A stretch of 64,000 bases of DNA from Verrucomicrobium spinosum DSM 4136 = JCM 18804 (GCF_000172155.1 NZ_ABIZ01000001.1:2389105-2453104); one strand, 5' to 3'; positions 25,500 through 34,222 are shown, numbered from the stretch's first letter. The notes: generated by a model from the letters alone, not told the origin. Translations and numbers: made by a program.

Positions 25500-26324
25500 T
25501 TGAATCCTAACTCCCACACGGTGAATCCCTCGCTCCAATCTTCTGCTCCCATCCGGGTAGTCCTGCCTGCCTACAATGAGGAGAAAGATCTGCCACGTTT
25601 GCTTGATCGATTGCAGGCGTCGCTGAATGCAATGGGCCGGCAGTATGAGATTATCGTCGTGGATGATGGCTCCAGGGACCGCACGGCAGAGATCGCGGAG
25701 GCGGCAGCCGGGCGCATGCCCGTGCGGCTCGTGCAGCACACGGTAAACCAAGGGTTGGGGCGGGCCATGCAGACGGGACTCTCCGTCGCGGCTGATCTGG
25801 GTGGCGTGGTGGTGACCATGGACGCGGACAATTCTCACGACCCCTGCTACATTTCGGAGATGGTGGCAGTGCTGGAGCGGGAGTCGATGGGGGTGGTGAT
25901 TGCCTCGCGATTCCGGCCTGGCAGCCTGGTTCAGGGGGTGCCGTGGCACCGGCGGATGTTGAGCTGGGGTTGCTTCCTGGCCATGAAGCTGGTGCTGCCG
26001 TACAAGGGGGTGCGGGATTATTCGACAGGATTTCGAGCATACAGCCCGGAAGCCATTAAGGCGCTTGTGGAAAAATACGGCGACCGCCTGGTGGAGGTCA
26101 GTGGCTTTGCCTGCATGGTGGAGATACTGGCGAAGCTGCGCACGGTAGGAACGCCTGCTAAAGAGATCCCCTACATCCTGCGCTATGACGAGAAGCAGGG
26201 GGTGAGCAAGCTGCGCATCATCCGGACACTCCGGCAGTATGGTTCTGTTGTCGGGCGCTTCTGGATGCAGGTGCCCGCCGGTGCCTGGCAACGTTCTTTA
26301 TTGTTGATGGTGGCGGATGTTTGA
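25500..26324 (+). CDS. Glycosyltransferase family 2 (dolichol/polyprenyl-phosphate sugar synthase-like)
   Basis: 274 residues from a TTG at 25500; a GTG seven codons later is an alternative. The GT-A fold shows V-L-P-A-Y-N-E-E at 21-28, D-D-G-S-R-D at 55-60 and D-A-D at 108-110 (metal binding). Close to enzymes that move a sugar from a nucleotide donor to polyprenyl phosphate; no C-terminal membrane anchor is clear. Its product could be the donor for the GT-C membrane protein at 21517. Ends 12 bases before the next gene. Confidence 0.9.
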   Translation: MNPNSHTVNPSLQSSAPIRVVLPAYNEEKDLPRLLDRLQASLNAMGRQYEIIVVDDGSRDRTAEIAEAAAGRMPVRLVQHTVNQGLGRAMQTGLSVAADLGGVVVTMDADNSHDPCYISEMVAVLERESMGVVIASRFRPGSLVQGVPWHRRMLSWGCFLAMKLVLPYKGVRDYSTGFRAYSPEAIKALVEKYGDRLVEVSGFACMVEILAKLRTVGTPAKEIPYILRYDEKQGVSKLRIIRTLRQYGSVVGRFWMQVPAGAWQRSLLLMVADV

Positions 26325-26336
26325 GTTTGTGCTTCA

Positions 26337-27752
26337 GTGCCTCCACTACTAACGAGGCACACTGTGACGCAATTTTCTTTCCCTGAACCCGTGGCGAATG
26401 CAACAGCTGCGTCGGCAGCTGACAGTTCAAGCCCACAACTCGACAACAAAGGTGTACAGTCCCGGACTGTGGCCGTCATCGGAGGCGGCATCGCAGGGCT
26501 GACCTGTGCGCTGCGACTGGCGGAGGCTGGGCGGCAAGTCACTCTGATTGAGGCGACTGAGCAGCTTGGTGGCCTTGGCGGCACCTGCGACTACGACGGG
26601 CGCACCTTCGAAAAATTTTACCACTGCATGCTGCCAACGGATTGGCCGCTGCTGGACCTTCTTACGGATCTTGGATTGCACGACGAGGTGTACTGGAAGC
26701 CCACCACCTTTGGTTATGCCAGTGGGACGAAAATTTTCCCCCTCAACAAGGCACTGGATCTGCTTAAATTCTCCCCTTTGGGGATTTCGGATCGCATCCG
26801 GGTCGGTCTGACGGGGTTGCAGGGGCGACGCGTCTCCAGTGAGGGGTTGGATGACATCACGGCCGCGGAATGGCTCACCAAGCTCTCGGGCCGCAAAGCT
26901 TTTGAAGTCTTCTGGAAGCCGATGTTGCAGGCCAAGTTTGGCGATCGCTATGACGCAGTGCCTGCGCTGTGGTTTTGGTCGCGGTTTAATCGCGAGAAGG
27001 CTGACAAAATGGGGGAGGTGAAGGGGTATATTCGCGGAGGCTACCGGAGGATCGCGGAAATAATCGGGAAACGCATCACTTCTCTGGGGGGGGTGGTGCG
27101 TCTCCGTGAGCGAATGGTGATGCTGGATCTGGACCGGTCTGACCGGCCGCTGGTAGTGACCTCCCGTGGTGAAGCGGTGTACGACCAGGTGGTGATCACC
27201 ACCCCGTGGCAGGGGATTGACCGCACGCTGGGCGCGAACCTCCGCCGGGCGCTGCCGCCGCTGGACATGAATATTGACTATCAGGGAGTGACGAATTGTC
27301 TGCTCTTCCTGCGACGTCCCCTGAGCCCCCACTACTGGGTGGCCACCCCGGAGCCCACCTATCCCTTTGATGGTGTGATTGAGACCTCCAATCTCACAGA
27401 AGAGGTTGAGCGCGGAGCCCGCCATGTGGTGTACCTCACGAAGTATATGCACCGGGAGGATCCTCGTTTTCGCGAAGATGAAGACCTGCTTTCGATCGAA
27501 TGGTGGGTGGCTTTGAAGAAGCTCTTTCCGGACCTGCGTGATCAGGATCTGGAGCGCCGTCAGGTGTTTCGCGCCCCCTTTGTGGAGCCCGTGTACACCA
27601 CCGGATACAGCGCCCGTCGTCCTCCAGAAGAGTTGGTGCCAGGCCGGGTGTTTCTCTCCAACACCGCTCAAGTGTATCCCATTGTGACCTCATGGAACGG
27701 GAGTGTGGCGCAGGCGAACAAGACGCTTGAGCACGTGCTGGTTGATTGTTAG
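26337..27752 (+). CDS. FAD-dependent amine-oxidase/protoporphyrinogen-oxidase-like protein of the glycan cluster
   Basis: 471 residues from a GTG. A 40-residue polar leader precedes the dinucleotide-binding motif V-I-G-G-G-I-A-G-L at 48-56 and the L-G-G-L-G-G-T-C that follows. The C-terminus has the flavin-binding S-N-T-A-Q-V-Y-P-I-V-T-S-W-N-G. Proteins of this type recur next to GT2 and deacetylase genes in surface-glycan loci, where they may act on a sugar as UDP-galactopyranose mutase does. The true reaction is unknown. Last gene of the cluster. Confidence 0.85.
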   Translation: MPPLLTRHTVTQFSFPEPVANATAASAADSSSPQLDNKGVQSRTVAVIGGGIAGLTCALRLAEAGRQVTLIEATEQLGGLGGTCDYDGRTFEKFYHCMLPTDWPLLDLLTDLGLHDEVYWKPTTFGYASGTKIFPLNKALDLLKFSPLGISDRIRVGLTGLQGRRVSSEGLDDITAAEWLTKLSGRKAFEVFWKPMLQAKFGDRYDAVPALWFWSRFNREKADKMGEVKGYIRGGYRRIAEIIGKRITSLGGVVRLRERMVMLDLDRSDRPLVVTSRGEAVYDQVVITTPWQGIDRTLGANLRRALPPLDMNIDYQGVTNCLLFLRRPLSPHYWVATPEPTYPFDGVIETSNLTEEVERGARHVVYLTKYMHREDPRFREDEDLLSIEWWVALKKLFPDLRDQDLERRQVFRAPFVEPVYTTGYSARRPPEELVPGRVFLSNTAQVYPIVTSWNGSVAQANKTLEHVLVDC

Positions 27753-27948
27753 CGAATGGAAATAATGTCGATCGTGTAGGGTTGACGCCAGAAGTATCGT
27801 GGACATGCTCGGGCGATGGGCCGCGCATCCCCTTCGGCGACTGAGCCCCTGGGGACCATTGGACTACACTGACTTGGTAGGGGCTGTGATCCCGCTGAGG
27901 GCGAAGCCTAACGCCGGTGGCGCACGCTGGAAGGCGGTGTCACTCGGC

Positions 27949-29037
27949 TCACTCTGCCCAGTTGGAGGCGGGGTAGCTGCCCAGGATCTTGATGGCATCG
28001 CCATCACTGACTACTTCGTCGAGGGCGGTCTTCAGATTGTCGTCGTTGCAGTGCCCGGTCACCTCCAGAAAGAAGCGCACATGGCTTTGGGCTGCTGACT
28101 CATCGGAAGGGACGGGACGGTTTTCGATCTGGCGGACGTTGATGCCTTGCTTGACGAAGGCTTCGAGGATCTCCAGAAGGGTGCCGACGCGATCACGGGC
28201 CGTGACCATGAGAAGGGTGTGATCGTTGCCGGTGGGAGGGGCTGGACGGCGTCCTAGAATGATGAAGCGGGCTTGGGAGGCGCTGTCATCGATCGAGGTG
28301 GCAATGATCTTGAGCCCTTGCAGCTCAGCTCCGAGGGCGGTGCCCAGAGCGGCGGAGTGGGGGTGCTCACAGGCAAAGGCCGCCGCCTGGCTGGTGGAGG
28401 GCGCTTCGCGAAGTTCGGCGTCGGGGAAGTTCACGGCAAGCCACTTGCGGCACTGGGAAATCACCTGCGGGTGGCCGTAGATGTAGTCCACCGTATCGCG
28501 GGGGCCGTTTGACATGAGGACGGTCTCCGTACGCCAAAGGAACTGGGCGTAGATCTGCAACGGAGATTCCACCAGGTGGTCCAGCGTGTGATACACGGCA
28601 CCTTCCGTGGAGTGTTCGATGGGAAGCACCCCGTAGTCGGCCTCCTGGGTGGCCACGCGCTCAAAGACATCCTCAGTGCTGGCCTCTGGAAGATAGAGCA
28701 CGCTGTTCCCAAATCGGCTGATCGCGGCCTGATGGGTCCAGGAGCCCGCAGGGCCGAGAAAGGGGATGCGCAGATCTTGCTCCAGTGCCAGGGCGGCAGA
28801 GATAATCTCCCGATAAATCGCACGGATGGACTTCTCCGGCAGGCGGCCTTTGTGTTCCTTGTTGGACTCCACCAGCTTGCGTAGCAGGCGTTCTTCACGG
28901 TCCGGTGCGTAGATTTCCAGGCCTTCCTTGCGTTTGATCTCGCCCACATGGTGCACGAGATCGGCCCGTTCATTCAACAGCCTCAGTAGCTGTTGATCTA
29001 CGTGGTCAATGTGTGTGCGTACCTCTTCGAGTGTCAT
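27949..29037 (-). CDS. pheA: Bifunctional chorismate mutase / prephenate dehydratase
   Basis: 362 residues from the ATG at 29037, which begins M-T-L-E-E-V-R-T-H-I-D; the frame is open 11 codons more. Residues 1-85 are an AroQ-type chorismate mutase. The prephenate dehydratase domain starts at F-L-G-P-A-G-S-W-T-H-Q-A-A and includes E-H-S-T-E-G-A-V. A C-terminal ACT domain (from T-L-L-M-V-T-A-R-D) carries I-E-N-R-P, a variant of the phenylalanine-binding E-S-R-P. It makes phenylpyruvate from chorismate and is likely feedback-inhibited by phenylalanine. Stands alone, no operon partners. Confidence 0.95.
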   Translation of the reverse strand: MTLEEVRTHIDHVDQQLLRLLNERADLVHHVGEIKRKEGLEIYAPDREERLLRKLVESNKEHKGRLPEKSIRAIYREIISAALALEQDLRIPFLGPAGSWTHQAAISRFGNSVLYLPEASTEDVFERVATQEADYGVLPIEHSTEGAVYHTLDHLVESPLQIYAQFLWRTETVLMSNGPRDTVDYIYGHPQVISQCRKWLAVNFPDAELREAPSTSQAAAFACEHPHSAALGTALGAELQGLKIIATSIDDSASQARFIILGRRPAPPTGNDHTLLMVTARDRVGTLLEILEAFVKQGINVRQIENRPVPSDESAAQSHVRFFLEVTGHCNDDNLKTALDEVVSDGDAIKILGSYPASNWAE

Positions 29038-29356
29038 CGTGTGCGGAAAATCCGCCACGATTAAGAGCAAGGCTTTGCGGGGAGGAAAGCAGAAAATGCA
29101 TGAAGCTGAAACAAGTGTGAGTCAGCGGGGTCATTTGGGGTGACAGGATGGTTGGGTGGATTGCTCCTGTGGGGTTCTTCTCAGGGCTGAGAGGGCTTTG
29201 TCAGTGCTTCAGTGGGCAGTGCGTGAGTGGTCCAGGTGTTGGAACGGACACCGTGGGGAGGGCATGGCTGGGCCTCTGAGGCATTTGTGCCCGGTGGCTT
29301 GCGATTGCTCCAGCTGAAAACTTGAAACTGAGAAGTTCTGCGAAGCAGACCTATTA
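29038..29356. other. Gene-free interval; repeat at its left end next to scpB stop
   Basis: No gene is supported. Bases 29318-29356 carry a CTTGAAACTGAGAAG tract and the hairpin TCTGCGAAGCAGA directly beside the scpB stop codon (29354-29356), a further case of a hairpin at a stop. Confidence 0.55.
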
Positions 29357-30046
29357 CAGCCCAAGCTCCATCGCGTTCTCGGCTTTTTTCTCTTTTTCCT
29401 TCGCCTCGGCCTGTTCTGGGCTTGGGCTTTCGACGGTCTCCTCGGGGGTGGGGAGCTTGACGCGGCGCAGTTCCGCAGCGTTGGGGAGGTCGTCCAAATG
29501 GCGGATGCCGAAGTGATCGAGGAACAGATCGGTGGTGGAAAAAAGCAAGGGTCGGCCTGGGAGATCGGCGCGGCCGTCAACTTTGAGCAAGTTGCGATCA
29601 AGCAGCTGCTGCACCATGGCGTCCACCGAGACACCGCGGACAGCTTCGATGGCGGACTTGGTGATGGGCTGTCGGTAGGCGATGATGGCCAGGGTCTCCA
29701 AAGCGGGGGCGCTGAGCCGGGCTGGTTTCTTGCTAGGGTAGAGAGCGCGGCACCATTCCCCGAACTCCCCCCGTGCACACAAGCGCCAGCCGGCAGTGCG
29801 TTCGATGACCGTGAAGGAGCGGCCGTCCTGCTCGTAGTGAGAGACCAGCTGGTCCAAGGCTTCGCGCACCTGGTCGTCCGTAACCGCTTCCATAGCGGCT
29901 TTTGCCTCGTCCACCTCGACGTTGTTCTCCTGAGCGAACTCCTTGGCTTCGCGCGCGGTTTCCCGGATGGCGCGCCCCATCTCCACAACAGAGAGAGGCT
30001 CTTGTGTGGCGAAAAGCAGGGCTTCAACGATCCGGGTAAGGTCCAT
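29354..30046 (-). CDS. scpB: Segregation and condensation protein B
   Basis: 230 residues from the ATG at 30046 (M-D-L-T-R-I-V-E-A-L-L-F-A), the usual ScpB start; the frame is open 16 codons more. Two winged-helix domains are visible, the second around P-A-R-L-S-A-P-A-L-E-T-L-A-I-I-A-Y-R-Q-P-I-T, the hallmark motif. The C-terminal 35 residues are a charged Glu/Lys tail. With SMC and ScpA it forms the bacterial condensin that compacts and separates chromosomes. Unlike in many bacteria scpA is not adjacent; it lies 6 kb away on the same strand (35894-36700). Confidence 0.95.
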   Translation of the reverse strand: MDLTRIVEALLFATQEPLSVVEMGRAIRETAREAKEFAQENNVEVDEAKAAMEAVTDDQVREALDQLVSHYEQDGRSFTVIERTAGWRLCARGEFGEWCRALYPSKKPARLSAPALETLAIIAYRQPITKSAIEAVRGVSVDAMVQQLLDRNLLKVDGRADLPGRPLLFSTTDLFLDHFGIRHLDDLPNAAELRRVKLPTPEETVESPSPEQAEAKEKEKKAENAMELGL

Positions 30047-30137
30047 GCGATGCGCGAGGTGAGGGGAACGGTGAATGTGGGGAGCGAAGGACAAAGTTCA
30101 AGTTTTGATTTCGCTGGGTGGTGCGGTGACGTTCGGG

Positions 30138-30302
30138 GACAGGATTAACAAGATGGGGTCATGGGGCTGATTGGAAGATGGGAGGGGCTTTTAGACGGAA
30201 TTAACAGAATTTACGGAAGTGGTGAGGTGCCTGGCTGGGTGGGGAGCGTCGAGGGGGCAGTTTCAGGTCTTCTGTCTTTCGTCTTCCAATCTGTGGTCTC
30301 GA
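30138..30302. repeat. GATTAACA-type and AGAC-type short repeats
   Basis: ACAGGATTAACAAGATG (30139-30155) and GACGGAATTAACAGAATTTA (30194-30213) resemble the unit at 33244-33280 in the PEP-CTERM gene. TCAGGTCTTCTGTCTTTCG at 30264 onward is a partial AGAC-tract copy without its hairpin. Confidence 0.6.
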
Positions 30303-30311
30303 AAAACAAAA

Positions 30312-30335
30312 AACCCCTTCCGGGTGGAAGGGGTT
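30312..30335 (-). terminator. Rho-independent terminator of the L,D-transpeptidase operon
   Basis: Stem AACCCCTTCC with GGAAGGGGTT around a 4-base loop; on the minus strand it is followed by TTTTTTGTTTTTC. It begins 30 bases after the stop codon. Confidence 0.9.
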
Positions 30336-30365
30336 GGTGAGGGGCTCAGGCTGGGCTGTAAACGC

Positions 30366-31622
30366 TTAGTTGGCGGTGGCCACCATCGGGGTGGCGGTTC
30401 CAGCGGCCGGGGGCGACCAGGAATCGACGATTTGGACCGTGGTCCCTACGGGAGCGCGGTCGAAGATGAAGTGGGCGCTTTCCAGGGGCATGCGGATGCA
30501 GCCGTGGGAGGCCGGGTAGCCGGGGAGTTCGCCTTCATGCATGCCGATGGGCATTTCGCCCACGCGCATCCAGCCGGGAAGGGGGCACTTGTAGATGGTG
30601 GAGATCTTTCCTGTGCGGATTTTCTCGGTGATCTTGAAGGTGCCGCGTGGGGTCATGCGGGGGCCGCGACCGGTGGAGATGGGGGTTTCGAAGGCGATCT
30701 GTCCGTCCTTCACAAGGAAGGCGCGCTGGGCTCCGATGTTGACGATGACGCGCAGGTCGGTGTGTTCGCGGTCCAGCACATCGCGGTAGTAACGGGGGCC
30801 GTCCTGGACCAGCTTTTGTGTTTTGATCTCAAGCTTTTCGCCAGCACGGGTGTCGCGCTGGAAGAAGGACGTGAATTTGCCGCCGGTGGGGCGGCCGACA
30901 CTGACGCCGTCATCAGCCTTGGCCGAGGCTCCGCCGAAGACAAGGGCGAGCATGGCGGCGCTTAGCAGGGCTTCCTTCAGGCCGCGACCTTCCACCTCGG
31001 CAGCGTCGAGCAGGATGTAGTGATTCTGACCGGCCGCGGCACCATCATGCCAGGACTGTCCGGGCAGGGTGGAGCGCATTTCTGCCATGGTGCGGCTGTC
31101 AGCGAGCCAGATGCCCAGGAAGGTGACGCCGACGCCCTTGGTCTCAGGATGCGGGCGCAAGGTGAGCAGGGGGACGGCCTCACCCGCAAATCCGAGGGCA
31201 GCAATGCCCGCCATCTCGCGGACTGCTTCGGTGAAGACGCGGGCGAGTTCCTCAGGCGTGCCGAGGAAGTGCTCGTCCAGCAGAGCGTCGGACACTTCCT
31301 GCATCACGCCTGCCCAGTCGAAGTGGCTCATGGCGGGCCGTACGTTGATGTGAGGCTCGCCCGATTCTTCGTCGCTGGAGACTTGAATCAATTGCAGGCT
31401 GCTTTCTTCATGCAGTTCGCCGTCGAACTGGACATCCCCGTTGTCGAGCAGGAATTCGCCGGCGCGGGGCGAGGCGAAGTGCTGGAAAACCTTGAACAGT
31501 TGGGCCGCCGCAGGAGCGGTCGTGTCAAAGGCATTAAACGACAGATCCTCCCCTTCACCCGGCAGGAGCGCGGCCGGAACGAGGATCGAAAGGGAGGTGG
31601 CGGTGGTGGCAACAGCGGGCAT
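30366..31622 (-). CDS. L,D-transpeptidase (YkuD) with an extra N-terminal domain and internal membrane segment
   Basis: 418 residues from the ATG at 31622; the open frame upstream covers the end of the subtilase gene and is not credible. Residues 1 to about 200 form a domain I do not recognise, acidic, with no signal peptide. A hydrophobic stretch L-L-S-A-A-M-L-A-L-V-F-G-G-A-S-A-K-A follows and looks exactly like a signal peptide, then the YkuD catalytic domain with S-H-G-C-I-R-M (Cys near residue 372). YkuD enzymes make 3-3 crosslinks in peptidoglycan or attach proteins to it. Topology is probably N-inside, C-outside. Either a true fusion or two genes read in one frame. Operon with the subtilase and GAF genes. 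Confidence 0.85.
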   Translation of the reverse strand: MPAVATTATSLSILVPAALLPGEGEDLSFNAFDTTAPAAAQLFKVFQHFASPRAGEFLLDNGDVQFDGELHEESSLQLIQVSSDEESGEPHINVRPAMSHFDWAGVMQEVSDALLDEHFLGTPEELARVFTEAVREMAGIAALGFAGEAVPLLTLRPHPETKGVGVTFLGIWLADSRTMAEMRSTLPGQSWHDGAAAGQNHYILLDAAEVEGRGLKEALLSAAMLALVFGGASAKADDGVSVGRPTGGKFTSFFQRDTRAGEKLEIKTQKLVQDGPRYYRDVLDREHTDLRVIVNIGAQRAFLVKDGQIAFETPISTGRGPRMTPRGTFKITEKIRTGKISTIYKCPLPGWMRVGEMPIGMHEGELPGYPASHGCIRMPLESAHFIFDRAPVGTTVQIVDSWSPPAAGTATPMVATAN

Positions 31623-31699
31623 GGCGGTGGAGGTGAGAATGGCAGAAGTACGCAGGTGAGAGCAGGAACTTTGCCCTACGCACTGTTGTAGAGTGTATG

Positions 31700-32518
31700 T
31701 CAACCGGAAATTGTCTGTGACAGGGCAGTTGGAAGTTGAAGACGTTTGCGTGGGGGCAGGCCGCTGGCGATCTGGTGAAGCAGTCCCTTCGCCTGGAGGG
31801 GAGACAGGTGAGGGAAGATGGAAAGCATGCGCGCAAGCAGGGCGGCGGCGCGTGGCGCGGCGAAGCTGCTGCCGGTGGCATCCCGCCGGATGCGGCCCTT
31901 CCACGGGACGTTCACATTCACTCCCAACGCAGCGAATTCCACCAGCGTGCCTGGCTGGTTGCGAAAGAGGCACTCACGCTCCGGCGTAGCGAGCATGTTG
32001 ACGGTGATGACTGAGGTGAAATCTCCGGGCCACTCTGCGCGCCGGAAATCTTCATTGTTGCAGGCGGCCACGACGTGATGACCACTGAGGTAAGCCCGGT
32101 CCACCCACGACTTGAACATGAGGACCTGCGCCTTGAGCCGGGCACCGAAGCTGCAGTTCAGGATATGGTAACCACGCTCAATGGCGAGTTGGGCACCGAA
32201 GCAGATCATCTCACTCTGGGACTGATTACGGAGATCTAGGACACGGAAACTGCCAATCTCCGCCTCGGGGGCGATCTCGTGCAGAATCCCAGTGACGGCG
32301 GTGCCGTGGCCGAAGACATCCTCACCTCCCGCGGGGGCTGGGACGGCCTCCAGGCGGCCACCTTCTTCTACGATGACGAGGTCATCAGCGCGGCGCACAT
32401 TGGCAAGATCCGGGTGGCTCCACTCCACTCCGGAGTCCAGCACGGCGATGCGAATGCCATGGCCGCGTCCACGGCTCATGGCGGCGACAGCTTGTTCTGG
32501 CGTGATCCACGAACCCAC
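31700..32518 (-). CDS. Small subtilisin-family (S8) serine peptidase without signal peptide
   Basis: 272 residues. The catalytic triad is complete: Asp28 in I-A-V-L-D-S-G, His71 in F-G-H-G-T-A-V and Ser218 in T-G-S-S-F-A-A-P; the oxyanion Asn lies in A-A-C-N-N-E-D near 154. There is no export signal and no propeptide, so a cytoplasmic role is likely, unlike ordinary secreted subtilases. It lies 24 bases after the GAF gene and 77 before the transpeptidase gene, in one operon. Targets unknown; regulated cleavage of a partner protein is a reasonable guess. Confidence 0.9.
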   Translation of the reverse strand: MGSWITPEQAVAAMSRGRGHGIRIAVLDSGVEWSHPDLANVRRADDLVIVEEGGRLEAVPAPAGGEDVFGHGTAVTGILHEIAPEAEIGSFRVLDLRNQSQSEMICFGAQLAIERGYHILNCSFGARLKAQVLMFKSWVDRAYLSGHHVVAACNNEDFRRAEWPGDFTSVITVNMLATPERECLFRNQPGTLVEFAALGVNVNVPWKGRIRRDATGSSFAAPRAAALLARMLSIFPHLSPLQAKGLLHQIASGLPPRKRLQLPTALSQTISG

Positions 32519-32542
32519 GATGAATAATCGACGCGGGAGGGA

Positions 32543-33166
32543 TTAGCTTTCGTCCACGCCGATCGCGGCGCAGAGGAGTTTGTGATCCAGCAGGCGGCCG
32601 AGCAGCCGGGTGAGCAGGGTGACCTCCTCCATGGCCTCGGGTTCGAATGCGGGTGGTTCCGGGGCATCGTGATTGGCCTTGGTACGGTAGCAGGCGATGA
32701 GCCCGCGCATCTGGCCGGAGATGAAGAATGGGGCGAGGATGCGGCTACAGACGATAACGCCCAGGGCCTCGTCCAGCTTGCTTGCGCCGGAAGGGTTGGA
32801 ACTGAGGTTGTTTTCACAAAACGCCTGCTGGGTGGCGAGGACCATGCCAGCGACGCCGCTGTCGATTGGCATTCTGAAGCTGAGCAGGCGACTCGAGGTG
32901 GGCCCCTCCTGATGGGCGCAGAGGAGGTTGCGGCCGGATGTGTCCATGAGCCAGATCACGCCCTCGTGAGCCCCGGCGTCGCTAAAGCAGTCGTGGATGA
33001 GCCGCGTCATGAGGGGGTCCAAAAACTCCTGGAGATTGGCCGCACGGATGAGCCCCGCAAACTGGGTGACGCGCTCCTCAATGGCCGGGACAAGCGGCAC
33101 CACCCGAGGCTCCGGCAGCCAGCGCATGGTAGTGGTGGTGGAGAAATCGCCGTAGGCGGAGGACAT
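32543..33166 (-). CDS. GAF-domain protein, first gene of the subtilase/transpeptidase operon
   Basis: 207 residues. A GAF-type sensor fold spans about residues 35-175, with the typical core strands (V-I-W-L-M-D-T-S-G-R-N-L-L-C-A), the S-G-V-A-G-M-V-L-A-T-Q-Q-A turn and the I-L-A-P-F-F-I-S-G-Q-M-R-G-L-I-A-C strand. No output domain is attached. GAF domains bind small ligands or chromophores or serve in dimerisation. It may be the sensor partner of the peptidase that follows 24 bases later. Ligand unknown. Confidence 0.8.
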   Translation of the reverse strand: MSSAYGDFSTTTTMRWLPEPRVVPLVPAIEERVTQFAGLIRAANLQEFLDPLMTRLIHDCFSDAGAHEGVIWLMDTSGRNLLCAHQEGPTSSRLLSFRMPIDSGVAGMVLATQQAFCENNLSSNPSGASKLDEALGVIVCSRILAPFFISGQMRGLIACYRTKANHDAPEPPAFEPEAMEEVTLLTRLLGRLLDHKLLCAAIGVDES

Positions 33167-33243
33167 GAACCAATTCTAGGCGGGAACGGCGTGGGCGTAA
33201 ATCAGGAATTGTGGGTCAGGGTGTGGGAGGGCGATGGGGGGCG

Positions 33244-33280
33244 GGATTAACAAGGTTTGGAAAGATTAACAGGATGGAAA
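33244..33280 (-). repeat. GATTAACA repeat forming the end of the PEP-CTERM gene
   Basis: Two units, GGGATTAACAAGG and AAGATTAACAGGATGG, occur in the last ten codons. The TTA of the first unit is the stop codon read on the minus strand. Confidence 0.7.
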
Positions 33281-34050
33281 GCAAGGGGGCGGCGATGACG
33301 GCGGAGGGAAATGAGGGTGAAGGCGAGTGTGACCAGCACGGCCCGCGAGGGCTCGGGCACGGTCTCGACGGAGAAGCCGACGAAGGCGTAGTTGGCTCCT
33401 CGTCCCGAGGTGGCGGAAGTGGTGGTGTTGTCTCCCCAATACACGCGTGAGACGGCGGTGTTGTCGATCTCTGTGCCTTCATAGCCGGTGGCGGTGAGGG
33501 TGCCGTCGATGTAGAAGGAAGCATTGCCGAGCACGGGATCGTAGATGATACGGTAGTCGTGAAAGCCGGAGGATACGGTGTAGGTGGAGCCGGCGGAGTA
33601 GAGGCGCACCAGGGTGTTGCCGGAGGCGTCATTGCCAAAGTACAGGCCATAGAGGGTGCGCTTCTGGGTGCCACTCACCACGACTCCCTCATTGATGAGG
33701 AGCGTGCACCATGCGTTGTTGGACAGTGCTGTCGCTCCAAGTGGATCGGGGGGTACATACTGGATAGTGGCAGAGAGTTCCCAGCCCGTGGTGAGAGCCT
33801 GGGTGAGCTGCGGGGTGGTGAGGTTCTGATTGTAGGTCAAAGCATTGCTTCCACCGGGCTCCATGACCTGCCAGGCGCTGGTGGTGCCGGAGGTGACGGC
33901 CTGTCCCGCGCCGGAGCCTGTGAGGGCTGACGACCAGCCTTCGGTGGTGGGATTCGTGCTGCCTTGATGGCTGAACAACAGGGTGGCCCCCTTCAAGGCG
34001 GGACTGAGGAGCCCAATCCAAAAAAGAACGAGGGTCAAAGGGGCTTTCAT
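33247..34050 (-). CDS. PEP-CTERM surface protein with LamG-like fold
   Basis: 267 residues with an N-terminal signal peptide (1-21). The body is beta-rich with F-H-D-Y-R-I-I-Y-D-P and S-F-Y-I-D-G, the pattern of concanavalin-like (LamG) domains. Near the C-terminus is the sorting signal V-P-E-P-S, a hydrophobic helix and R-R-H-R-R, which exosortase would recognise and cleave; no exosortase is in the window. The final residues F-H-P-V-N-L-S-K-P-C are encoded by a GATTAACA repeat that also gives the stop, so the tail beyond the arginines is probably recent. Function: extracellular matrix or surface, exact role unknown. Confidence 0.85.
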   Translation of the reverse strand: MKAPLTLVLFWIGLLSPALKGATLLFSHQGSTNPTTEGWSSALTGSGAGQAVTSGTTSAWQVMEPGGSNALTYNQNLTTPQLTQALTTGWELSATIQYVPPDPLGATALSNNAWCTLLINEGVVVSGTQKRTLYGLYFGNDASGNTLVRLYSAGSTYTVSSGFHDYRIIYDPVLGNASFYIDGTLTATGYEGTEIDNTAVSRVYWGDNTTTSATSGRGANYAFVGFSVETVPEPSRAVLVTLAFTLISLRRHRRPLAFHPVNLSKPC

Positions 34051-34222
34051 GGACTCATCGCGTCAGCATCAGCCGTGCCCGGGGAACCCTGAGGTCAGCG
34101 GAGTATCGGAAGAGGTGACAAGCGACGGTGTGGGCGCGGCCCACCAGTTTTGAGGACGACTGCCGGTTATTGGAGAATCCCGATGCTTCGATGCGGCGGG
34201 GCCCCAAAGCTGCCAGAATGCA

